Position numbers and translations under genes: made by a program. Under the pieces are notes generated by a model. That model saw only the letters and a list, made by a program, of their open reading frames with translations, was not told the origin of the DNA and made no database searches. A DNA stretch of 11,205 nt from Thermoanaerobaculales bacterium (GTDB lineage: Bacteria; Acidobacteriota; Thermoanaerobaculia; Thermoanaerobaculales; Sulfomarinibacteraceae): the NCBI GenBank assembly GCA_029938595.1, contig JAOZUP010000094.1, forward strand, positions 1 through 11,205, written 5' to 3'. Shown in pieces: positions 1 to 5,276 of the stretch; within the stretch, counting starts at the first letter, position 1, and each line of letters starts with the position of its first letter.

Positions 1-22
1 GTACGGTGGTGTGGGAGGACCG

Positions 23-42
23 GGTCCGCGAGGGCCCGGACC
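23..42 (+). other. GC-rich hairpin in the leader before kinase 1
   Basis: A 6-bp inverted repeat (GGTCCG at 23-28, CGGACC at 37-42) encloses an 8-base loop. No T-run follows, so it is not a classical intrinsic terminator. It could be the 3' end of an upstream transcript or chance structure in GC-rich DNA. Nothing else is recognisable in bases 1-118. The kinase reading frame stays open to the window edge there, but the peptide is Gly/Pro/Ala-rich and does not look like a domain. Confidence 0.3.
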
Positions 43-93
43 TACCCGATCAGGGTTGGCGGTCCCAGGGTCGGCCGCGGCGGGCGCGTGCGC

Positions 94-99
94 TATCAT
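94..99 (+). promoter_or_regulatory. possible -10 box for kinase 1
   Basis: TATCAT matches five of six bases of the sigma-70 -10 consensus. It would give a leader of roughly 13 bases before the ATG at 119. There is no convincing -35 element 16-18 bases upstream, so this is a weak call. Confidence 0.2.
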
Positions 100-118
100 C
101 GGACCTCTGGAATCAGCC

Positions 119-1750
119 ATGACTCTTTCAACCGGCGACCATCTCGGACGCTACGAGATTCTCGGGCCCCTCGGTGCAGGGGGCATGGGAGAGGTGTATC
201 GGGCGAGGGACACCGAGCTCGATCGGGAGGTGGCGGTCAAGGTGCTTCTCGAGGCGGTGGCTCAGGATCCTGACCGGATCGCCCGTTTCGAGCGCGAGGC
301 AAAGCTTCTTGCCTCGCTCAGCCATCAGAACATCGCGACTCTCTACGGTCTCGAGGAGCACGAGGGCCAGCGCTATCTCGTCATGGAGCTGGCCGAGGGC
401 GAGACCCTGGCCGAGCGTTTGGAGAGAGGGATTCTGCCGGCGGACGAGGCATTGGAGATTGCGCTTCAAATCGCCAAGGGGCTGGAAGCCGCTCACGAAG
501 CCGGCATTGTCCATCGCGACCTCAAGCCCGCCAACGTGATGCTCTCCTCCGAAGGCAAGGTCAAGGTGCTCGACTTCGGTTTGGGTAAGGCGTGGCAGAC
601 GGAGGAGGGCGATGCCGATCTCACTCATTCGCCGACACTGACCGGGCAGTTGACTGAGGGGGGAATGCTCCTTGGCACCGTCGCCTACATGAGCCCCGAG
701 CAGGCCCGCGGCAAGCGGGTGGACAACAGGACGGACAACTGGGCGTTCGGGTGCGTGCTGTACGAGATGCTCACTGGCCGGAAGCCCTTCCAGGGAGAGA
801 CGATCACCGATGCTCTCGCGGCCGTGGTGACGTTCGAACCTGACTGGGAAAGGCTGCCCGACACCACGCCGCCTGGCGTTCAGCATCTCCTGCGCCGCTG
901 CTTGCAGAAAGCGCCGAATCGACGGCTGCACGCGATCGCCGATGCACGTATCGAAATCGAGGACGTGATCAACGAGCCGCCGGCGATCTATGGGTCGACA
1001 CAGGTTGCAGAAGGGGAGGGGCGGCGAAAGGGACTGAGCGCTGGCGCTGCGGTCGCGATCGCCCTGGCCGGCGCTATCGTGGGGGGTGGGCTGGTCATAG
1101 GCCTGGTGAAGCTAACCGTGGGATCGGACGAAGCAGCCGTCGCGCGTGGCCCACAGCCCGTGGTCTTCCTGATGGATACGCTCGCCCCGGTCGGCGTCTA
1201 CGATCCTGAAACACGGAGCAACAGCGGTACAAATGCAGACGACCTCAACGATCTCCTGCGGGATCTGCCGATTGTGCTGCACAAGGAAACGCTCGGTTCG
1301 ACGTGGCACCGCGAGGACCAGATCCTCAAACAACTTCCCGATTTGATTGTGATCCACAGGTCGGCCTTTTTTCATTCGATCAACCTGGAGCTCGGTTTCG
1401 GCTACCACCCCTTCGACGATCCCGAACGCGAGGCCCGATTTAACCGCGTCTATCGGCTGGTGGACGGCAAGCTGATGGCCTTCTTCGGCTACGTGGGTTT
1501 GGGGGATCCTCAAACGAAGTTCCTGGTCTACTCGCGCGGTTCAGGTGGCCGGTGGCCCGAGGAAGATCAGATTGCATGGGTGGCCGAGGTCGAGGGGAGA
1601 TTTCCGCAGTTGAGGGGCCGCGTCTTTACGATGAAGGTGCCCGTTGGACCGGACGGAGCATCGTTCCGTGACCCCGACACAGGGCGGATGATCCGGCAGC
1701 ACGTAGTGTCGATACTCGGTCTTGCCGAGCCGGATCCGAAACAGCAGTAG
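119..1750 (+). CDS. transmembrane Ser/Thr protein kinase with orphan extracytoplasmic domain
   Basis: The 543-residue product is a Hanks-type (PknB-like) Ser/Thr kinase that phosphorylates proteins with ATP. The kinase domain spans about residues 12-283: glycine loop GAGGMG (19-24), ATP lysine K41, helix-C E60, HRDLKPAN with catalytic D134, DFG at 152-154, Ser/Thr-rich activation segment (SPTLT at 171-175), then GTVAYMSPEQ. All catalytic residues are present. One membrane helix (about 305-332) follows, so the kinase lies in the cytoplasm and residues about 345-543 lie outside. That outer part is not a TolB propeller or PASTA array; alternating hydrophobic strands and helices suggest an alpha/beta fold, and I do not recognise the family. 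The ATG at 119 is preferred over the GTG at 11 because kinases of this type start about 10 residues before the domain; its ribosome binding site is weak. The next gene is a paralogous kinase. Confidence 0.93.
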   Translation: MTLSTGDHLGRYEILGPLGAGGMGEVYRARDTELDREVAVKVLLEAVAQDPDRIARFEREAKLLASLSHQNIATLYGLEEHEGQRYLVMELAEGETLAERLERGILPADEALEIALQIAKGLEAAHEAGIVHRDLKPANVMLSSEGKVKVLDFGLGKAWQTEEGDADLTHSPTLTGQLTEGGMLLGTVAYMSPEQARGKRVDNRTDNWAFGCVLYEMLTGRKPFQGETITDALAAVVTFEPDWERLPDTTPPGVQHLLRRCLQKAPNRRLHAIADARIEIEDVINEPPAIYGSTQVAEGEGRRKGLSAGAAVAIALAGAIVGGGLVIGLVKLTVGSDEAAVARGPQPVVFLMDTLAPVGVYDPETRSNSGTNADDLNDLLRDLPIVLHKETLGSTWHREDQILKQLPDLIVIHRSAFFHSINLELGFGYHPFDDPEREARFNRVYRLVDGKLMAFFGYVGLGDPQTKFLVYSRGSGGRWPEEDQIAWVAEVEGRFPQLRGRVFTMKVPVGPDGASFRDPDTGRMIRQHVVSILGLAEPDPKQQ

Positions 1751-1773
1751 TTCCAGGCGGCGAAATGTGGCCG

Positions 1774-1796
1774 CGGCCGGACTCGGTAACCGGTTG
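1774..1796 (+). repeat. 23-base stem-loop repeat, copy 1 (3' of kinase 1)
   Basis: CGGCCGG (1774-1780) and CCGGTTG (1790-1796) can form a 7-bp RNA stem with two G-U pairs and a 9-base loop. The same 23 bases, with two loop differences, recur at 4533-4555 after kinase 2. Copy 1 begins 23 bases past the kinase 1 stop. No T-run follows, so it may be a 3'-end stabiliser, a weak terminator or a dispersed repeat. Confidence 0.6.
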
Positions 1797-1807
1797 GAAC
1801 GCCCATC

Positions 1808-1839
1808 GAGAATAGGCTTCTCCCACTGTCTGTTACAGT
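1808..1839 (+). promoter_or_regulatory. two adjacent short dyads upstream of kinase 2
   Basis: GAGAA-N5-TTCTC (1808-1822) is followed at once by ACTGT-N5-ACAGT (1825-1839). Each has 5-base arms and a 5-base spacer. TACAGT at 1834-1839 also matches four of six -10 bases. Position suggests a promoter/operator region for kinase 2, but no known regulator site is recognised; the ACTGT/ACAGT spacing does not fit the enterobacterial LexA box. Confidence 0.3.
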
Positions 1840-1843
1840 AAGG

Positions 1844-1862
1844 ACTGCGACTCAGTTGCAGT
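1844..1862 (+). promoter_or_regulatory. 9-bp near-perfect dyad just before the kinase 2 ribosome binding site
   Basis: ACTGCGACT-C-AGTTGCAGT is an inverted repeat with 9-base arms around a single central base and one mismatch (a G-U pair in RNA). It ends two bases before the AGGAGG site. The one-base centre favours a DNA operator for a dimeric regulator over an RNA hairpin, although a shorter hairpin could form. Confidence 0.4.
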
Positions 1863-1864
1863 AC

Positions 1865-1872
1865 AGGAGGAG
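1865..1872 (+). promoter_or_regulatory. ribosome binding site of kinase 2
   Basis: AGGAGGAG lies 10-12 bases before the ATG at 1883 and decides this start over the upstream in-frame ATG-like start at 1856, which has no such site. TCTTCC directly downstream (1873-1878) is complementary to part of it, so a small local hairpin could partly cover it. Confidence 0.75.
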
Positions 1873-1882
1873 TCTTCCAATC

Positions 1883-4519
1883 ATGGAGCCTGAAACCAGG
1901 ATTAGCGGGTACCGCGTCGTGTCGCTTCTCGGCGCCGGCGGCATGGGTGAGGTCTACAGAGCCCATGACCCCAAGCTCGACCGGGAGGTCGCCATCAAGA
2001 TCCTCCCCGAGAAGATGAGCGCCGACCCCGAACGGATCGCGCGGTTCCAACGCGAAGCGCGGGCACTGGCGGCCCTCCAACACCCCAACATCGCCAGCAT
2101 CTACGGTTTCGAGGAGGATGACAACAGCCGCTTCCTCGTGATGGAGCTGGTCGAGGGTGAGGATCTCAGCGAGCGCCTCGGCAGAGGACCCATCCCGGTT
2201 GACGAAGCGGTCGCCCTGGCCGTGCAGCTGGCTGAAGGCCTTGCCGCTGCCCACGAGCAGGGCATCATCCACCGCGACCTCAAACCCGCGAACATCAAGA
2301 TCACCCCGGGGGGCGAGCTCAAGATCCTCGACTTCGGCCTCGCGCGGGCTTACGGCGGCGACCAGGGCTCCGAAGATGACAACGACAACTCGCCGACCTT
2401 GACCGCCGCGATGACACAGGCTGGCGTGATCCTCGGTACCGCGGCCTACATGTCGCCCGAGCAGGCCCGCGGCGAAGCGGTCGACCAGCGTGCGGATCTG
2501 TGGGCCTTTGGTGTCATCCTCTTCGAGATGCTCACCGGCGAACAGTTCTTTGCTGGTGACACGGTCTCAGACACCCTCGCCGCGGTGTTGCGCGCCGAGC
2601 TGGACTGGGAAACGCTGCCGAATGACACGCCGCCGAACGTCCGCCGCGTGTTGCGGCGCTGCCTGACCCGCAAACCGAAGGAGCGCTTGTGCTCGGCCGC
2701 CGACGCGCGGCTGGAGCTGCTCGACGCCGAGCAGCCGCACGCCGAAGCCCCGAAACTGAAGCGCTCGCCGGTTCTGCCCGTCGCGATTGCCCTGCTTGCG
2801 GTGGCGATCGTCGCTGCGGCGTGGTTCTTCAAACCCCCCGTTCGGGGCGAGGAAGAACGCCTGCCGACCCACCTCTCCCTGGCCCTCCCCGACGGTTTGC
2901 AGGTGGCCAGCCGCGACAAGCTCCCACTCGGCGCGCCACAGCCCTGTATCGCGATCTCCGACGACGGCCGGCTGATCGTTGTTGCGGTCGAGCGCGACGA
3001 CACCACGTGGCTCTATCGACGTTTCCTAGACAGGGCCGAGGGCGAGCTGCTCGAGGACACGCGCGGCGCTTATCACCCTCAGATCTCACCAGACGGAAAC
3101 TGGATCAGCTTCATGACGGGCAACGTTCTCATGCGCATGGACGCTCGAGGCGATCGCGCGACCCAGCTCATCGAGCTGCCCAACTCCTTTGGTCACGCCT
3201 GGATTTCGAACGACGAGATCGTCATAAACCGCAGTGAGGCCTCAGAGCTGGTGCGGGTTGACGCCGGCCGCGGAACCGCCACGCCCTTCGAGCATAAGGA
3301 CGTCAGCGAAAAGTACCTCTGGCCCAGCCGGGTGCCTGGCCGGGATGCGATTCTGATCAACAGTGAAAGCCATGTTGCAAAGAGTGGGGAAGCCGACATG
3401 GATCAGGTCAGCTTCATGGATCTGACCACTGAGGAAAGAACGGTCCTTGGTATAGGCGGCAGCATGCCGCGGCTCCTCCCGGGCGGGACCCTGCTGCTGG
3501 TCCGCGACGGCTTGTTGACGGTTGCGCCCTTCGACCTCGACCGCCTCTCCGAACCGGTGCGGCCGGCGACGGCGCTGGACGGGCTCCTCGTAGAGGGTTG
3601 GATCGGTCAATACGCCGTTTCGCAGAACGGCACGATGGCCTATGTGCCCGGCGAGTGGCTGCTCGGCAACGAGCTTGTCTGGGACGACGGCCGGGCCAAC
3701 GTCGACCCGCTCGACTTTCCGTTGTTGTCCTACGGCGACTTCGAGCTCTCGCCGGACGGGACGAGCCTGGCCATCACGGTTGGGGGAGGCACCGACCAGA
3801 AGGTGTGGATCTACGACCTCCAGCGCGGGGCCCGTCGCCTGCTCACGACCGATCGAAGCGGTTCCTTCCCGACCTGGGCGCCGGACGGAGAGCGGATCGT
3901 GTATGGAACATATTCAGGAGACCCATTGGGAATCTACTTGCAGACGGTCGGCAGTAACGCCCCTGCGACGCTCGTGTACGAATCCGATCAGCCGGTTAAC
4001 CCCTATGCGTGGCACGAGGACGTGGGGATCCTTTTCAACAGGGGCGCCGGGATCTTTCGACTCGATCCAGATGCTCCGGGGAAGCCCGAACTCGTCGTCA
4101 ACACCGACGCCTCCGAGTGGGGCCCGGACATCTCCCCCGACGGCCGCTGGTTCGCCTACACGTCGGACGAGTCGGGACGGTACGAGGTCTACGCCCGCGC
4201 CATCGGCGGCGACCGCTCGTACAGCGTGTCTCTGGACGGCGGCGAGGAGCCGATCTTCTCCGAGGACGGGGGGACGATCCACTTCCGCAACGGCAATCGC
4301 TTCTACGCGACTCCGATTCTGGAAGCCTCAGCCGACGGCAAGAGGTTCCGGGCGGGACGGCCGGAAATCGTGGTCGAGGGAGCGTACTCGAACGTTCCCG
4401 GGCTGTCCTACGACGTCGGCCCGGACGGACGATTGCTGCTGCTGCGGACCGATGGCGGAACCGAGCGGCCGGGACACCTGAACGTCATTCTGAACTGGGA
4501 CGTAGAGGCCGAGAGGTAA
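1883..4519 (+). CDS. transmembrane Ser/Thr protein kinase with TolB/WD40-like beta-propeller
   Basis: The 878-residue protein has a cytoplasmic Hanks-type kinase domain (about 10-280): GAGGMG loop at 17-22, K39, E58, HRDLKPAN with D132 and N137, DFG at 150-152, activation segment with SPTLT (170-174), and GTAAYMSPEQARG. All catalytic residues are intact. A single membrane helix spans about 296-316. The outer part (about 325-875) carries TolB-type propeller repeats marked by SPDG-like turns at 402-405, 623-626, 666-669 and 751-754, plus weaker copies. Such propellers usually bind proteins or ligands, so this is probably a receptor kinase sensing an envelope signal; the ligand is unknown. The kinase half closely resembles that of the gene upstream, while the outer halves are unrelated, which points to duplication followed by sensor exchange. 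The 132-base gap before it contains dyads, suggesting separate control. Confidence 0.94.
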   Translation: MEPETRISGYRVVSLLGAGGMGEVYRAHDPKLDREVAIKILPEKMSADPERIARFQREARALAALQHPNIASIYGFEEDDNSRFLVMELVEGEDLSERLGRGPIPVDEAVALAVQLAEGLAAAHEQGIIHRDLKPANIKITPGGELKILDFGLARAYGGDQGSEDDNDNSPTLTAAMTQAGVILGTAAYMSPEQARGEAVDQRADLWAFGVILFEMLTGEQFFAGDTVSDTLAAVLRAELDWETLPNDTPPNVRRVLRRCLTRKPKERLCSAADARLELLDAEQPHAEAPKLKRSPVLPVAIALLAVAIVAAAWFFKPPVRGEEERLPTHLSLALPDGLQVASRDKLPLGAPQPCIAISDDGRLIVVAVERDDTTWLYRRFLDRAEGELLEDTRGAYHPQISPDGNWISFMTGNVLMRMDARGDRATQLIELPNSFGHAWISNDEIVINRSEASELVRVDAGRGTATPFEHKDVSEKYLWPSRVPGRDAILINSESHVAKSGEADMDQVSFMDLTTEERTVLGIGGSMPRLLPGGTLLLVRDGLLTVAPFDLDRLSEPVRPATALDGLLVEGWIGQYAVSQNGTMAYVPGEWLLGNELVWDDGRANVDPLDFPLLSYGDFELSPDGTSLAITVGGGTDQKVWIYDLQRGARRLLTTDRSGSFPTWAPDGERIVYGTYSGDPLGIYLQTVGSNAPATLVYESDQPVNPYAWHEDVGILFNRGAGIFRLDPDAPGKPELVVNTDASEWGPDISPDGRWFAYTSDESGRYEVYARAIGGDRSYSVSLDGGEEPIFSEDGGTIHFRNGNRFYATPILEASADGKRFRAGRPEIVVEGAYSNVPGLSYDVGPDGRLLLLRTDGGTERPGHLNVILNWDVEAER

Positions 4520-4532
4520 CCATCGGCCCCGA

Positions 4533-4555
4533 CGGCCGGCCTTGGTAACCGGTTG
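4533..4555 (+). repeat. 23-base stem-loop repeat, copy 2 (3' of kinase 2)
   Basis: Same stem as at 1774-1796: CGGCCGG (4533-4539), 9-base loop ending GGTAA, CCGGTTG (4549-4555). It starts 13 bases after the kinase 2 stop, inside the 44-base gap between convergent genes. In minus-strand RNA the two G-U pairs become C-A mismatches, so the stem is stronger for the kinase transcript. It may act as a terminator or 3' boundary element; only a weak T-rich stretch follows. Confidence 0.6.
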
Positions 4556-4563
4556 TCAGGTTG

Positions 4564-5139
4564 TTATCTGTGGTACCGCTTCGATCCACGCGCGTCGGTC
4601 CCGCTACCTGTCAGATGGAGCCGCTGCATGACCTCGTCCAGTTGCTCTTGGGGATCGCTGGCTCGGATCAGCAGGCCGTGTGTCACACCATGTTCCTGGA
4701 GCCGAGAGGCATTCCGGGTGAGCAGGATGCGACCCTTCCGGTTTGCCGCATCGGCCTGGGATTCTGGGCTTTCTCGTAAGGACATGGTGTCAAACCCGTG
4801 GCGGTGCAGAAGCCGGCCCAATTCGCTGAGATCCGCATCCACCGCGAAACGGACCCGACGCAATGGCCCGGGTCGCAGCCTCACAAGCGGCGTAATGTCG
4901 AAGGCCTCGAAGACCGGGTAGACGCTGATCCGGTCACCGTCGGAAATCAGATGATCCCCTCGAACCGAATCGCCATTCACGAGGATCAGCTCGACCTCGA
5001 GCAGCGGCACGCCGAGGACCCGAATCAGCTCGGCAACTGGCGTGCTACCGCTGAATTGATGGACAAAAGAGCGCTTTCGTCTGCCCGAGGGCAAGTGATC
5101 GTTCAGCTCCTCGTAGAACCGGAACTCGGCCTCGCTCAT
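4564..5139 (-). CDS. Ub-Mut7C/Mut7-C RNase-like protein, short C-terminus
   Basis: The 191-residue product matches the two-part architecture of bacterial Mut7-C proteins. Residues about 4-82 look like the ubiquitin-like Ub-Mut7C domain (start AEFRFYEELNDHLP, then VNGDSV and ISVYPVFE). Residues about 95-176 look like the PIN-like Mut7-C RNase domain (FAVDADLSELGRLL, HGFDT, GRILLTRN, SDPQEQLDEVM). D101 matches the first catalytic acid. The usual TRD is TRN at 141-143, and the acidic segment before GRILLTR is shortened. The protein ends at 191 without the C-terminal CxxC zinc ribbon common in the family, and I found no ribbon in the other minus-strand frames just downstream. The ATG at 5139 is chosen because it begins at the domain; the frame is open upstream (an ATG at 5211 adds a Cys-containing extension) and no clear ribosome binding site is seen. 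It converges with kinase 2 and diverges from the peptidase. Confidence 0.8.
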   Translation of the reverse strand: MSEAEFRFYEELNDHLPSGRRKRSFVHQFSGSTPVAELIRVLGVPLLEVELILVNGDSVRGDHLISDGDRISVYPVFEAFDITPLVRLRPGPLRRVRFAVDADLSELGRLLHRHGFDTMSLRESPESQADAANRKGRILLTRNASRLQEHGVTHGLLIRASDPQEQLDEVMQRLHLTGSGTDARGSKRYHR

Positions 5140-5175
5140 CAGCCGATCGTAACAGCACGGCGTTCCAGGACCGGC

Positions 5176-5187
5176 CTTCCCGGGAAG
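5176..5187. promoter_or_regulatory. perfect 12-bp palindrome in the divergent intergenic region
   Basis: CTTCCCGGGAAG is fully self-complementary. It lies between the divergent starts of the Mut7-C gene (5139) and the peptidase gene (5277), where a shared operator would be expected. A nearby tandem GATCAT (5206-5211 and 5214-5219) is also present. No known regulator is assigned. Confidence 0.35.
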
Positions 5188-5217
5188 ACATAGGTGGCAC
5201 CTGTCGATCATGAGATC

Positions 5218-5274
5218 ATCTTCCTGCGCCGCCGGCCGTCCGATGCCCGACGGGTCGGCGGCCACCAGGAGGAT
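5218..5274 (+). promoter_or_regulatory. predicted leader hairpin that buries the peptidase ribosome binding site
   Basis: Outer stem: ATCTTCCT (5218-5225) pairs with AGGAGGAT (5267-5274), 8 bp with one G-U pair, covering the whole AGGAGG site. Inner stem: GCCGCCG (5228-5234) with CGGCGGC (5256-5262), and CCGTC (5236-5240) with GACGG (5249-5253), separated by a 1x2 internal loop and closed by an 8-base loop. About 20 pairs in 57 bases would limit translation unless opened. It only matters if transcription starts upstream of 5218; that start is not known. Confidence 0.5.
5267..5272 (+). promoter_or_regulatory. ribosome binding site of the dipeptidyl peptidase gene
   Basis: A perfect AGGAGG sits four bases before the ATG at 5277, which fixes this start; a signal peptide follows directly. 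The spacing is slightly short. The site is part of the hairpin at 5218-5274. Confidence 0.8.
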
Positions 5275-5276
5275 CC

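Noticed and set aside
11..118. N-terminal extension of kinase 1 from the GTG at 11
   Set aside because: The added 36 residues are low-complexity Gly/Pro/Ala and the kinase fold begins normally after the ATG at 119.
128..931. Minus-strand open frame of 267 codons
   Set aside because: It lies wholly opposite the kinase 1 catalytic domain, whose motifs are unmistakable. Long antisense frames are expected in GC-rich genes, and its peptide shows no domain.
1825..1839. LexA/SOS box
   Set aside because: ACTGT and ACAGT are separated by 5 bases, whereas the known enterobacterial site CTGT-N8-ACAG has a longer spacer, and no SOS gene is nearby.
1541..2272. Minus-strand open frame of 243 codons spanning both kinases and their gap
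   Set aside because: It crosses the end of kinase 1, the intergenic dyads and the start of kinase 2; the peptide has no recognisable motif.
3642..4481. Plus-strand frame of 279 codons inside kinase 2
   Set aside because: Its Ser/Arg/Thr-rich composition is that of an out-of-frame reading of the propeller-coding DNA.
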